NCBI GenBank assembly: GCA_036346155.1
Contig: JARFIY010000341.1
Span: 8,131,001 to 8,195,000, forward strand
Direction of reading: 5' to 3'
Length of the DNA stretch: 64,000 nucleotides
DNA from: Sinelater perroti
Lineage: Eukaryota; Arthropoda; Insecta; Coleoptera; Elateridae
The notes below the pieces were generated by a model. That model ran no database searches, was not told the origin of the DNA, and worked only from the letters and a program-made list of their open reading frames with translations. Within the stretch, counting starts at the first letter, position 1. Each line of letters opens with the position of its first letter. Positions 21,331 to 34,506 of this stretch are shown one piece after another. A program made the position numbers and the translations under genes.

Positions 21331-23104
21331 TTGAAATGGAGACACAACTAACATTTTTTGATAAAAAAATTGTTTGAGAAATTAAATGAAATTCAACCCG
21401 TAAAATATTGATCCAGTTTCTTATTAGATTTACATTGTTTCCTTAGTCTGTGCATGAGGTAAGACCAACCAGGAGATTGTGGCGGTCAATTCAATCTATT
21501 GATTCCATTTTCTTTTTCCCAAATCGAACAGTTTTATATTTATATTTAATGTACTTGATAAATAATTTTTTCAATAATAATTCTTTGTCAAGGCTGCTCG
21601 TCTTTTTTCTAAATTTTCATTCAGCGATTTATTTACTGATACCGTTTTATTATCTTCAGGAGACTTGCATAAATAACTCGCTGCCCCTGCAATACCATTT
21701 AACGGACCTCTGGGTTGGTAGCACAGGAACACTACTTCAAATCTCTTTACAAAAACTACACTCACCGTAAAATACCACCTGCCTTGACTGCAGTGTTAAC
21801 GTATGAGAATACATTTCAAAGAATTTATACTCTTATAAGACTTTGCGACCACACTCAATAAAAAATTGCAACACGCTCTAAGAGTCAATGAGAAGACAAT
21901 TTAAAAGATAAAAGATAAATGAACACTGAAGTTGAAGGCTCTACTACACGAATATTAAGGCTTGGATCAAGTACTACCTTATAGCTCTTCGTTCTACCGC
22001 CAACACGAAAACAGCATACACTCTGCAGTTGCTTTTGTCCAAAAATGAATTACCTGGAAAGAAAGGTGCAATTAGAATGTTATGAAATAAAGTTCTACAT
22101 TTGTATAATAATATATTTTCTAAAATTAAATGCATCCGATTTTGTGAGACTAAAATATTCTTTGTTTTTTTAAGATCAAAGCTGCTTTAATAGCTTTCAG
22201 TACTAACTGAAAGAACAAAAAAGTAATGTAGAGCTGAAAGAAGAAAGAAAGAACCGCGGTCTTCGTAACACTAACACAAACTTTCTACTTCATGTTGATA
22301 GATTAAAAACAGAAAATTCATTGCTGTAATTGTTCCTTAAAAACATCCTTGGGGCTTCCGTTTTCACAGAGGAGTTAAAAGCAGTTTTACTGCTTTTGCT
22401 CTGATTATTATTACGGTTTTTGAACACCTTAATAAATAAACAGTTTAGGTTAAGGTTATTACACAATTTTATACTTGAGAAGCTTATTCAGTTACTTCAT
22501 TTTTGACAACGCCGGTTCTCTCTAACCCCTCCCCTTCGCTGCCCCATTAAATTTAAGCATTAAGTTGCAAGGAATCTAACACGGTGAAGTACATATAACG
22601 GTTTTGATATGTAATTTTTCATGAGAAGATTAAACGGAATTAAAGAAATAAAAATCAGTTCGCAAATGTAACAGTTCATCCATCCCGCAAAAAGAACCCT
22701 TGAGGTTACACAAAATGTTTTATATATTATAATTAATATTGGACATAAGAATTTATTTTATTTAATTGTAATTTTGCTCACTATCACTCCATATTTCACC
22801 AATATTCAAACTTAAACTTTCATTTCGGACGGCAAATGCAACCCTAGTACTATATTTCCTTAGTTTTTATCCACATCACTGCTCGAACAGCCATATTTAT
22901 AGCCAAAATATACATCTCTTTAGTGTTTATTTGCAAGGGGCTACAGAAGCGGTAAGCATATTGGAAGTTTTTTTTTTCCCCTCTAGGGTATGTCTTCCTT
23001 GATGGATCCATGTTCACTGCAGCCTATGGCTTATTGTGATTACCCTAATACATTAAACTCACAACCAATCTGTAATTGATGTCTCCTGAATCAACAGGTA
23101 CAGC
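21331..23104. other. AT-rich spacer
   Basis: No gene recognised. A small perfect hairpin CTTTCAGT-ACTA-ACTGAAAG lies at 22194-22213. Confidence 0.45.
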
Positions 23105-23991
23105 TCCTTTACAGGGTGTGTCTAAAAGTCTTACGGTTCCAGGATCGGTCCTCCGAATATGTGTTGCCTTTTCCTGCACAGCGCATCGCACTTGCATAGG
23201 ATGTGTAAGGCTGTTTCTGGTTGCTTGCTACAAAGTCTGCATGCAAGTTCACCATTGATTTTACCAATTTTCCAGAGGTGTTCTTTCACAGTCGCATGTT
23301 CTGTGAGACGCCCTATGGTTGTCTTTAGCTGTGACCTACTTAGATTAGGAAGTTCTGCAGCTCTCTTTTGGCAAGGACCTTTGTTGAAGGTTTTGCTGAA
23401 ATTATGTCCTGGTCGATTTTTCCAGTACATTCGATGATGAGTGCGTGTCCTCTCCTTAATAAAGCTTCAGACAGCTCTTCGTAAAATTCCTAAACAGGTT
23501 CTGAACCCGATATAAGCCTCATTAGATTCATGCCTAGCTAATTCACCGGCTTTCTCATTGCCGTAAATACCCCAATGCCCAGGTGCCCATAACAGTTTCA
23601 CCGTGTTATGTTCTGCCAGTGCATTGAGTTCGTTGATGCATACCTGTACCAGTCTAGATGATGCTTTAGTGCTTCATAAATCTTTTCAAGCTACCTGACT
23701 GTCTGTAAGCTCCTTGCTCCTGTAAACCCTCTTGCCGTTTTTACGCAAACACTGTAATGTGGCGTATATTTGTGTCTGAAAGACAGAGGCGTATTGGGAA
23801 AAGCTTAGCTCTACCCTGGGAGCCTCAGTATATATTCCTACTCCGATACCTACCTCGGTTTTAGAACCATCTGTGTACCAGATTAGGCTACCTCAAATAG
23901 AGAGTCGTCACATGTTTTGAGGTCATGTGGTCCGTCCTCACTTCAAGCAGAGGGCCCCTCAGACTCTCACTTATTCTAGTTTGACCTGTAC

Positions 23992-24058
<67 letters not shown>

Positions 24059-25310
24059 ACAGTGAATGATGCAGCCTGTAGTGACCTAGTTTTGGCTCCC
24101 CCTGAATCACTATGTGCAAAGGTGGGAGGTCCAGAATAATCTCCATTGACGCAGTGGGCGTGATTGTCATAGCCCCTGTAATGCCCAAACAGGCAAGTCT
24201 TTGTACCTTGCCTAGTTTTAGTTTGGTAGTTTCTTGTGTTACTTTGGGCCACCAGACCAAAGGTGAATATGTCAGAGAGGGTCTAACCACTCTGGTGTAC
24301 AAGCAGTGCACCGTTCCTGGTTTTAGCCCCCACGACTTGTCGTACATCCGTCTGATAACTGCTAAAGTTGTCACCGATTTGTCGACCACTTTCTCAATAT
24401 GACGGTTCCAAGTAAGTTTAGAATCGGAAACGACTCCTAGATACTTTACTTCTCCCGATATGGTGATTTTTTTCGCCAAGGAAAAGAGATGTAAGCCCCT
24501 CTAATTTTTTCGTTCGCGTAAAGGGTATAATTGAGGTTTTCCCGGGACTGACTTTGAGGCCTTCCCGTTCAGTCCATTCAGTTATTACGTTCAGAGCATT
24601 CTGCATCCATTTCCTCATCGTGCCTGCAAATTTCCCTTCCACCAGGACAACTAGGTCATCGGCGTAGCCTACAAAAGAGAATCCTTTGTCTTTTAAGTTC
24701 TTTAAAAGTCCATCCACTACCAGGTTCCATAGCAGGAGGGAGAAAACTGCCCCCTGAAAACAGCCCCCGCTACCTGAACCATTACGGTTTTGTCATACAC
24801 AGACGAATAAACCATCCTTCCTTTAAGCATGCAGTCTATCCACTTGTAGCAGGTCTCCTCCAGACCACGCCCTCCCAGGGCCGAGGTTATGGAGTTGAAA
24901 GATATATTGTCAAAAGCCCCTTCTATTTCCAAAAAGGCACCTAGAATGATCTCTTTGTTGTTCAACGTTTTCGCTACTCTCCAGATAAGGTAGTGAAGTA
25001 CTGTTTCTGTCGAAAGATCAGCTTGCTAGGCAAATTGGTTTCCATATAGTGATTTGTATACCAGTATACCTCCTCTAATATGGCTGTCAAACAATTTTTC
25101 CAACGTCTTAAGCAGAAAAGACTTAAGACTAATTGGTCTGTAGCTCTTTGCCTGCAAATAGTGGGCTCGATCAGGCTTTGGTATAAATACCACTGTGATA
25201 GGTTTCCATAATTTTGGGAAATAGTTTAGGGCCAAACTGGCTTTAAGTACCGTGCAGATCTTTGTCATAAGAAGTTCCGAACCCTTCTTGGACGGTTACA
25301 TAAATATTAA
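23105..25310 (-). pseudogene. I/LOA-group LINE: reverse transcriptase, RNase H and C-terminal zinc motif
   Basis: Minus-strand ORF2 relic of an RNase H-bearing non-LTR retrotransposon, 5' truncated inside the RT. From the 5' side: KSYRPISLKSFLLKTLEKLF (about 25150), LGAFLEIEGAFDNISF, a broken GCPQGG block near 24760 (frameshift), GYADDLVVLVEGKF (about 24669-24628, intact YADD), VKYLGVVSDSKLTWNRHIEK, QRLACLGITGAMTITPTAS and DLPPLHIVIQGE. An AT microsatellite interrupts next. RNase H follows: TDGSKTEVGIGVGIY (about 23870) with VFQTQIYATLQCL, and LLWAPGHWGIYGNEKAGELA (about 23600-23540). Last is a C-terminal CRLCSKQPETALHILCKC zinc-binding segment (about 23240-23180), ending near 23131. It has several frameshifts and stops. 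The same lineage recurs on the plus strand at 34.5 and 57.1 kb. Confidence 0.85.
23994..24055. repeat. (AT)n microsatellite inside the LINE
   Basis: About 62 bp of pure alternating AT between the RT and RNase H regions of the minus-strand LINE. Isoleucine/tyrosine repeat frames here are artefacts. Confidence 0.97.
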
Positions 25311-28012
25311 CAAACAGAACTGTAGAATGTGAGAGAAATTGCCTTTTGGAACCTCTCCTTACGAATTAGCTTGTAGAAATGTTTACAGTACGTATTTAAT
25401 AAGCAACAAGTTGGTTAAAAACGGATAGGAAGATTTAATGGTTTGAAACATTTGAGCCATAGCTCTTCTTCTCTATTGTCAAAAAAATAAGTTTAGAGAA
25501 AACGGATTTGGATGTGTGTCTGGGTCTTCTAGAGTATTTAACACTACATTTAACCATCTTTTCTTACACTCATATCATTTTCAGATCGTCACAAATTTCT
25601 TTGTTATCCGAAAGGGTATGATTGTAGTGCCTCACAGTGAAATACCATACTACTTTTAGCACTACTTTATAAACGGGATATCTATTAGTAAAGGAAACTA
25701 GAGTTGCGGGCTATTAAATAGTAATTTTTTTTTAGTTTAAGTTGGAGTTGTTTCTTTAGTCTAGGTTTTCAAAGTTAAACATTTTTCTAAATGTAACCCA
25801 GGTACTTCACGTAATCAATTTGGGGTAGTACTGACTATTCATCCTCACTCCAAAACAGTAACTCTGCATTCGGTAAGAGTAATATGAGAGGATTTGCCTA
25901 GTTAATTATGAAGCATCATTTTTGAACTAGCCTCAAGCTTCATTTAAACTTTGTCGTGGGGTTCGTGTTTTAAGAATTGCCATATCATTAGCTAAGTTGG
26001 TATGGTTGTAATAGAAATTGTTAAGATGTCAACTGTGTATAATAAGTACAATCTGGCCCTAAAGTATTTCTTTGTAGGACTTTAGATTTAATAGGGTAAA
26101 CATCGCTTCGGCAAACTTACAAAAATAAGTTGGACTAAAGAGCTTTTTGGTGTAAAAAACAGTGTAGCATTTGTGTTGCTTCTTGTTTTAAATAAACATT
26201 TTCCAATTGTACTGACCTCTAGCGACGTACAAAAATACCAGTTTTCGTATCGTATCTCACAAATGCTATAAACCGAACACAGAAATATATGTGGGTTAGT
26301 TCATGTTACTTCCAGACGTCGATGGTTTCCATTATCTTTCCAAAAGATCATCAATATTTAATAAAATAATGAGTAGAACTCGTGATTTAGCCTTAACTAT
26401 TCGATAATGCACTCATTGTTTATATAAAACCGAAATAAAATTTCTAGGAAGCTTCAGGGTCATCAAGCACTCTCTAGAATTTGGTGTAAAGTTCTTAAAG
26501 CACAAATAAATAAATTTCGTTATTTGATAAGAGATGACGCAAGTAACAAAAAAAAATTGAGCCACCCGGTAATAGATGTTCCCAGTCGTTTAGTCGCACA
26601 GTCGCTGTTTTATCATGAAAAAGACGAGTCAACAAAAGTGTCGTCAAAAGAGGGTTTCATTTTAAAAAAGCAAAAATCATTACTGTGCACATCTTGAGAA
26701 AGGACAGCTGAGTTAGGAAGCCTGCTGTCACTTTCTTGTTCACTACTTTTCACTATTAACTTCACTACGACACAAGCTCAAAAGATTTATTCACCGCGAC
26801 AGATCTTGATTGTTTATAAGTTGAAGCGCTTCAACGTTGGGTGTTTACGGTCCCTTTTCTCAGGTTTTCTGGCGGTTTTCTTTATTTCTTCTTTGTCTGT
26901 CCTTATCTAGAGCTCTTGCTGTATCTCACTTTTCCATACCCACCAAGAAGCGTTTACTATATTTCTTAGTAGTTTTGAAATTATTGAAGGTTCCTTCTTT
27001 ACTAGGATTCGTCTTGTTACATTCTTCTGGGTAGCAGTTGATATTTCTAGATTTTTATGTCTTCCGCGAAGAACTATAATAAAGATCATTTATATTATAA
27101 TTCATAAACACAAAAATATAATTCTATTAAAATATTATATCTTCCATACTTGAAGAATCCAAAATCAATCTCAAGCATTAAAAATTCGAAATGGCTATTT
27201 GCTTTTCAAGATACCATCCTTTTAATACGAGCATCATCTAATAATTAAAAATTGAAAATAGGACCCTAAATACCAAATTTAAATGTGGTAATAATATTCC
27301 TATTTCAATAATCATAACGTATTTGTTACCATGCCTTCTTTTAATCCACCCCTTTGTGATTTTAAGCAAATTAGGCAAATCAACAATAATTTACAAAAGT
27401 TCTTTTTATTCGTATGTTCTCAATTATTTAAATTTACATTTAAAAACTAAGATTCACATTAAAAAATCATACATCTGCTGATGTAATCGTAAAATTGATA
27501 ATCAAAAAGTAACTTTTTATAGCTCATATAGTCTAGTCTGTACCGATTTACGAAAATGACCAACTACCGAATTCTAGTAATCGATTTCGCTTACCATATA
27601 TAAATAACATCCATATACGACTCTTACCTGTAGCATTTTTCACAATTATTCATTTAAGCTGCCAGTTTGATTGCAAAAAAATAATAAACCAACATGTACA
27701 TCCCCAGAGCAGATTTAACATAGCCCAATATAGAAATTTGAATACTGAAGCTTCCACATTTTTTAAATGATCAAAAAATGAATATCCACATCTTACATAC
27801 AAGTAAAGAATATAAGTTACGTTAGGAAAGTAATGAACTGATTATTTTAGTCCAGCTACTTAGAAAGAAAAGAACAAGGGAACGTTCACGCCGCCGATAT
27901 ATCAAAAAAATAATAAACGACGTGGACATGTGGTAATTCCAAAAAAAGTAATGAAAAGCTAGGGGAAGACAAAATTGAAAACATTTAAACCCGTTAAAAA
28001 ACTGAAGACCTC
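25311..28012. other. Long AT-rich spacer
   Basis: No coding motif recognised over 2.7 kb. The stretch 27880-27960 gives a basic RSRRRYIKKI-like frame that could be an eroded LINE C-terminus, but this is weak. Confidence 0.4.
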
Positions 28013-28130
28013 GAGAAGGAGAGAGAGGGGATAGAGAAGGGGAAAAGAAAAAAGAGGAGAAGAAAAAGGGGAGGTAGTAAGTGAGAGGGGGGAAGAGGTA
28101 AAGAATAGAAAAAAGAGAAAGAAAGAGAAA
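28013..28130 (+). repeat. Polypurine (G+A) tract, about 118 bp
   Basis: Almost pure G/A on the plus strand with only a few T interruptions. Such tracts can adopt triplex (H-DNA) structures. A matching pyrimidine tract lies at 60968-61029. Confidence 0.9.
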
Positions 28131-30143
28131 TGTTCACACTAAGTCAAAAAAACTGAATATTTCTCATATAATGAAGTCACTTAAAATAAAATAGTATTTT
28201 ATACACATTTTAATTATTATTGGAGGTAGCGTTAAATCCTAAAAATAAATTTAAAATACCATAATAATAATGGTATAAATGCAAAAGAATCATAAAACCA
28301 AGTTCTAACTGGCGTACTCATGTCAATAGTTACGCAAGTAAAAAAACTAAAATCAAAATTAGGCCTTTATGATACTTTTAATCCCCTATACGGTAAAAAT
28401 CAATTTTATAGTAGCATTAATTTATAAAGATATAAAATGTTTAAGATTATATTACAAAAATCAAAGCTTAAGAATCGTTAAGCAAATTTAAACATCATAT
28501 TCAGTGCAGGCGCCAGCACTTAGGCGGCGAGGTGGTCGGCTTTAACGTTAATATAAAGCTAGTGGAGGACGGCACGAAAGCAGTCTCCCACACTTTATAA
28601 AAATTTAAAGACCAAGAGATCTCTTTTGTTGTTAACCACTTTATTTCATTGTGACATGCGGGGATGAAAACATTCAATGAAATAAATAGCGTGCGTTTTT
28701 TAAGCTTCTAAATCAATCATTTTAAATTAATGCAATGATCACTTAAATTCATTTATGAAAAGAAATAATAGAAATTAATAGAAAAGGGGAGAATTGGTGA
28801 TAGTAACATTAAAGTGACAAACTTATAGTACTTTAGGAGTACCAAACCTAAACAGACAATTCTAAAAGTAAAATCTAAATGATAAAAAGACAAAGAGTAT
28901 AATAACCAACTGAAAAAAATCTTTGATAAAATGATAGCAATCAAAAATCAACAGAGAAAAGATGGAAATCGAAAATGCTAGTATCAAAACCATAAAAAAC
29001 TAAAAGATATGTTGTCAGATACAGACATACGTGACAGATAGTACCAAGACAAAATTAAACAAGAAGTTCAATAAAGTAGAAAACTGTATAAATAACACGA
29101 CCTTAAATAAGCTGAATAAAGAAGATAGAGAATATATAAATGGAATAAAGCTAAAAGAGAGATTGGGAAATAATTTTGATGCAATGTTTCTCCAGCTCCC
29201 CTATTAGAAAAGTATTTTTAAAGAAGCATCTTTTTAGTTCTATCCAAAATGTGTCATAATCTTCAAGTTCAGTACATGCCACATAACACCTCCCCCAGAA
29301 CCGTAACAGTTAAATATACAATAACATATTGGTGCTATTTAGCTCGTCACGGATCTTTCTAGAAGTGTGGCAATATTAGGGGAAATTGAACAACTTAAAA
29401 GACTGGTAGACTTAGAAGATTGGTAATTAATAGCAATTAACTCTAAGAAGAGCGAGTTTGTTCTCGACTAAAACTCAAGCCCTTTTGCTTCGAGGTGCCC
29501 TAGAAGAAAAAGCAAGTTATTTTAGTGTAGTCGCGGATAGGCAAAAGACTCGCATAAAATTGGTAGGTTGGTACTCTACAAAAAGCAGTTCATCAGGTTG
29601 CACCGCCCCAATTTGAGGCTAGGATGCAAAAGATACGAGTTAGTTTAAATAATTTAGAAGCGGCTTTATTTTATGTAACTTGCCGATATCTTCACAGAAA
29701 AAATTTAGTAATCCATCCCCCGTTGTATACAGTGAGAAATTTGTATTCCTGCTCTATTACGAAGCCTCTACCGTCTCCCTGAATCATTCCCAGAACTACC
29801 AAGAGATTTTAAAAAGCACTAGCTAAACAACAAAACGTTTGCTTCAGGGCAGCAGTAATCCTAATACAAAATTAGTAGAGAGTGGGCGGCAAAACCAATA
29901 TTTATCTAATCAGATCATATCAGTATTTGTATAATTACAGGTTGACACTATTGAGTTTTAATCCTGAAAACTAATTTGAAATAATATCGGGTTAATAGCA
30001 ATTTACCAACTTTAGAAGTTTTAGCATGCCTCATTACGGAATCATCGGTTATAAATATGTTACAATTGAAATAAAATTACATTTACGTACTGAAAATGAA
30101 TGTAGACATCAATATTTAAGTAATGGGGTCAAGTAAATTTATT
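28131..30143. other. A-rich spacer
   Basis: Very A-rich between about 28740 and 29200. A lysine/asparagine-rich frame without start codon, open to a stop near 29205, contains KLNKEDREYINGIKLKERLG. It looks coding but is probably composition-driven. A small CG-containing patch lies at 28500-28580. Otherwise nothing recognised. Confidence 0.35.
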
Positions 30144-30145
30144 TA

Positions 30146-30973
30146 CAAGGTTTGTATAAAAAGTAACGAGAACAATTTTTCCTGGCGTGACTGTAAGTCG
30201 GAGCGCGCTCGCGCCGCGCATGCTCGCTGGTGGGGATGTGACCTCCAAGACGCGCCAAGCGCCCCTCGTCTGCGAGCGTTCGTTCAGGCTAGATCGTGTT
30301 TTTAGTGAACCCCTGTCGAGTGACTCGGTGCACGCGCAAAATGCAGCGATCGATTCAACAGCGGTACGACATCAAGTTTTGTGTTGGACTAGGGAAGTCG
30401 GGTATGGAGACGTTGGACATGTCACAAACTGCAGGACGAGCCCCACACTGGACGGCCGTCGACTTTGAGAACCGACGACAACGTGCAACGTGTGTGTGAA
30501 GTGCTGAATTCAGTCGGTTAAGTGTGCGCATGGTCGCAGATAAAATTGGCACTGATAAGATGACAGTGCACAGCATTATTAGCTTGGCGATGCGAAAGAT
30601 CTGCGCTAAACTCGTCCCGAAGGTCTTGACAAATGACCATAATCAGAGACGTGTGTCTGCTTGCGAAGACCTGCTGCAATGCGTTGAAGAAGACTCCGGT
30701 TTTTGGGCCATTTCCCAAACCCTCTTACAGTCCCGACTTGGCACCAGCAGATTATTTCCTATTCTCAAAAGTAAAATCATCTTTTAGAGAACACCATCAT
30801 AAGTGACGTCAAAGAAGGCCGTTCCGGAATCTGCCTACCAGGGAGCCTTCGAGTCGTGGAAAAATCGCTGGCAAAGTGTGTCGACGCTCAAGGGTGTACT
30901 TTGAAGACTTTTGAGCTATTGTAGCAATATCTCAAATAAATCTGTTTTTCCGATACTTTTTATACAAACCCTG
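30146..30973 (+). mobile_element. Internally deleted mariner transposon with both terminal inverted repeats
   Basis: Flanked by TA at 30144-30145 and 30974-30975. The left end CAAGGTTTGTATAAAAAGTA (30146-30165) is matched by the reverse complement of the right end, CAGGGTTTGTATAAAAAGTA (30973-30954), with only one mismatch. Similarity extends to about 28 bp. At 828 bp it is well short of the about 1.3 kb expected for a mariner. The missing part is the middle of the transposase gene. Both ends survive, so it could in principle have been mobilised in trans by an intact relative. Confidence 0.92.
30341..30914 (+). pseudogene. mariner transposase, central domain deleted
   Basis: Starts MQRSIQQRYDIKFCVGLGKS at 30341. 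After a frame change it continues with RMVADKIGTDKMTVHSI and MRKICAKLVPKVLTNDHNQR (the helix-turn-helix region), then RVSACEDLLQCVEEDSGF. The sequence then jumps directly to DLAPADYFLFSKVKS (third catalytic Asp) and GAFESWKNRWQ, ending at a stop at 30914. The first two catalytic Asp blocks are gone, so no transposition activity is possible. Two or more frameshifts are also present. Usual length is about 345 residues. Confidence 0.9.
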
Positions 30974-30975
30974 TA

Positions 30976-31739
30976 TAATAATAATTGATAATTAGAATAT
31001 AAAAATAGCTCTTAATATTTCGGCGAACGAGCATTCAATTCTAAAAATAGAATTCAACCCTTTAATTTAGCAATAATTGTCACTTCTTTATATGAAGACC
31101 ACCTTAATATTTATTTATTTATTTGTCACGTCACCAGTGATGACAATAAAAAATATTCAAAATAAGATATTTTAGCAACAAAAATTAAAAAGAACAAATT
31201 TTTACTGCCTTCTTTTTAAACCACCATGTGAAATTAAGCTGTGATTAAACAATTACAACCAACCATCATTAAAAGGATAACAAATAATTGCATCCCTATG
31301 GAGAAAACATTCGCGATTAATTAGTCTAAAAATAGATTTAGAATGGCAGAATGATAATAATTAATAAAACTAAGAAATTAATAATTATGTATAATTATAT
31401 ATAAACAAAAACACGCTTATAGTTACTTTGTGTTCAAAATCAAATTAAAAGAATACCATCACTGAAACAGAAAAAGGAATATATTTTTCTAAAACTTTTG
31501 CAACAATTGAACATTGGGGTCATTGAGTATTCCTTATGGAGAGCAACAAATGGAATAAATCGATTGCAACTACGACGAAAAGAAGAGGCTGGGCAAGAAT
31601 TGATAAATAGAAGATATTTGTTCTACACCTTCTTCCCCGTACGTTATAACAGTTATAACACGAAAACTTCATCCATCAATTTCTCGAATCCCCATGCCAA
31701 TTAATAAATAAAAAATAGTCAAATTAATACAAGTAACCT
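30976..31739. other. AT-rich spacer
   Basis: Short TATT simple repeats near 31110. Nothing recognised. Confidence 0.45.
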
Positions 31740-32930
31740 AAATGTTAAGAAACTCCATGGTTTCGATTTCATCTCTGGAATGATAATAATAGACATTTTC
31801 TAGTTAGACATCAAACTTTCACTACTCCTTTGTTATCCATCCAACTAGGAATTCCTCAGGACAGTGTTCTTGGACCACTAGAAGTCCAGTATTTGCAAAC
31901 TTCGCTGTTGATACAGCAATAATTAGATACTTAAGATACTTACAGCAGCACTTACTTACTCCTTGGTTCTACTAATCATAAAGAATCTTGACCTTTCTTA
32001 AGAGCTTCCCAACTGCTTCCTATTTTACAGAAGTGTAGTCCCGCATTTCCACCTTCCGGGATCATATCCCGATGGAAACAATTCCTATCATTCTTTGCAT
32101 GGGTGGCCGGTTATTTTACTCTTCTTCTCGCTTCTTCACGTTCATTTTTTTTCTATTTGATACCTTCTCTTTCCCACGGCTCTTAGGTCTTTTTCCGTTT
32201 TTCTAGCTATCCCAGTCTTGGTAATCTCTCGTAACTTCTGGTTTACTACTTAAAATATTTTCAATTCCCCTTGTAGGTTGCGTCCGCTTAACGTGCCCGG
32301 CCATCTGACTTTTTATGTTTAATATCTGCGGCTATGCTTGCTTGTACAGCTAATTTCTCATTTTTTTATTAGTTAACACTCCCCATATCCCATTTTCATT
32401 TAGTTCCTATAAATCTAGTTTATTCCTTTTTATTAGACAGCACGTTGACACCAAATTGAAAAATGGATAAAAACTTGGCGTTTCCAAACCAATGTGCACA
32501 AATTTGTTCATCCAATTTATCCAGCCAGAAACGGCTTATGTCCTCCAATCCAACTAAACATAAATACCTTACCATACAAGGACCAGATCAAATACCTGGG
32601 AATACACCTTGCTCGGCGTCTAACGTATTATCAGAAAATACGTCACTCCTAACTCAAATTTGCCATAAAACTAATTTGGAGTTATGAAACCCAATTATGG
32701 GATGCAGCTATCAACTCCAACCTTGGCATAATATAGCGATACCAATCAGAAGTGCTGAGAACAATAACAAACGCACCATAGTACAAAACCAGGCCATTCA
32801 TGCAGATCTGCAGGTCGATATCGTTGAAGAAACCATTAAAAACTCTACCAGTTAAACTTCTGATCGAACAATCAATAAAGAGATGGTTAGTTTGTAATTT
32901 AAAAAATTGATTGGCCAACTTAAAAACAAA
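31740..32930 (+). pseudogene. Jockey-clade LINE, RT region, decayed
   Basis: Plus-strand relic. LGIPQDSVLGP (about 31846-31878) matches the GVPQGSVLGP block. FANFAVDTAII (31892 on) is the catalytic FADDTAI box with one Asp replaced by Val. A region of no clear homology (31960-32400) separates this from the thumb: HVDT and WIKTWRF pieces near 32440, IKYLGIHLARRLTY (about 32588), and YETQLWDAAINSNLGI with YQSEVLRTITNAP (about 32685-32780). Spacing between the GVPQG and FADD blocks is too short, so there is an internal deletion. The middle segment may itself be an insertion. Inactive. Confidence 0.72.
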
Positions 32931-33688
32931 TTTTAAGTGGTGGAATGATATATATACTGCAATGGCATTTTGCCCAATTGAGGATTTCTTTGGAAAAATA
33001 TTACGATTAAATTAATTTTTATAACTCGACCCACCTTTGAACAATCGGATATAGTAATTAGTAACAACATTTACAGACTTTTCATATGATCCTCTTTAAA
33101 AAAACATCATATTGTATTTATAAGTAATTGGGCAAACCACTAATCCGGAATATTGATTATCTAAGACCAAGGACCCTTTAACCCTTTGATAATGCCTCAT
33201 TTGCAAGTCAGCACCGCCATACACAGATATTCAAAGCATTAGCATCCCAAAGTCAATTTGAAGCTCCCACACATTTAAATTAGAATTGCGGTTATGAGAC
33301 CTTCATATTACTTTTATGGACCGATCATCACCTATGGTTATGTGGTTGCTGAAGCTAATTCAGAGAATTAGTCGACTACATCGATTAGATAGTTCTGTAC
33401 TACCATGTGGTATTTAAAATAATACAAACATACGTTTGATATATAACACTATTGCCAACCTTAAGATATTTTATACTAAGTCCCTAAATTATACATTTTA
33501 TTAGTACTGTAATTAAGATCACCTTTATTGATATTCCTTTTCATAAGGATGTATTAAAGAGAGTAGAATAAATATATTTTTGTCGGTGGCAATATATTGC
33601 AATATTTTGCTATTTATTGTAAAATAAATCGTCAACCATCTTCACTTAGGAATAATAGTTTAACTTAATATGGATTTAGAACCCACTA
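32931..33688. other. AT-rich spacer
   Basis: Nothing recognised. Confidence 0.5.
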
Positions 33689-33689
33689 T

Positions 33690-34506
33690 ACAAGGGTAAT
33701 TTAAAAAGTTTTCGACCTCGATCAGAGATATCAACGTTATGGACAAGTAGGTACATCTTTTAATTGTACGCATGTGAAATTTAATTATATAACTGTTTAA
33801 CTAATAATGCTTCCGATGTCTATTAAAATGGGTAAAATTGAATATTCCCTGAGATGGATAGTATTTTGTAAGCCACTTTAAAACGGATAGAAACAAAAAG
33901 ATTCAATCTAGCCGACAATTGTAGGTGTTACGTTTTTTAGACGGGTATAACATTGGCAGCAGAGAAACTCGCACATACGCAATGGTTAGTATACACTTGT
34001 TAGTTGCTATGTCGGTAGCTATAGAGCCGTGGACGATTGAACAACACTTCTTTGTTTACGACACCTATGTTGCAACAGGTCATCCAGTGGTGCAGACACA
34101 TCGAAGATTTCGAACTCACTTCAATGTTGGTCGACGCAGTAGCGTCCCATCTTGCCAGAAAATACAGAAATAGGTTGACAACTTCAGAACGAGAGGAACC
34201 GTAAAACCTGGAACAGTTCGGGGTAGTGCTCGGATCATTAGAACACTAGAAAACATCGAAAGAGGTTGTGGAGACCAGCCCTCACCGTTCAGTGGCACGA
34301 CATACTCATGCTTTGCCTATGTCAGACTGGTCAGTTCGCCGACTTTTGCACTTTGACGGAGGTCAAAAGTTTAGCACTTTCATCCTTACAAAATCATGGT
34401 GGTTTAAGAACTACAGAAAAATGACTATGTACCTCGGTTTACCTTTGGAGAAGCTTGGAAATTGGAAATTGACTCATTTTCACTTATCGGCTGCTGTAAA
34501 CAAATA
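33690..34506 (+). pseudogene. DUF4817-like IS630/Tc1-mariner transposase, 3' truncated
   Basis: A possible left terminus, TA then CAAGGGTAATTTAAAAAGTT (from about 33690), precedes the coding remnant. The N-terminal helix-turn-helix reads IEQHFFVYDTYVATGHPVVQ and RRFRTHFNVGRRSSVPS (34030-34155). It is followed by a linker with TVRGSARIIRTLENIERG, a degraded LSDRSVRRLLHF-like second helix-turn-helix (about 34320-34360), a HPYKIMV-like piece (about 34380), and LTHFHLSAAVNKQ (34468-34506), the first catalytic-Asp block with SDEA eroded. Homology stops at that point and LINE coding sequence begins immediately, so the second half was removed or displaced. Confidence 0.72.

Noticed and set aside
27880..27960. 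LINE-tail-like basic frame
   Set aside because: Single weak phrase with no RT blocks nearby.
28990..29206. K/N-rich open frame without ATG
   Set aside because: Embedded in very A-rich DNA where such frames arise by chance. No family match.
32020..32400. Second LINE fragment on the minus strand
   Set aside because: Pieces look like a LINE C-terminus but no diagnostic block. It may be an insertion splitting the Jockey relic; left unclassified.
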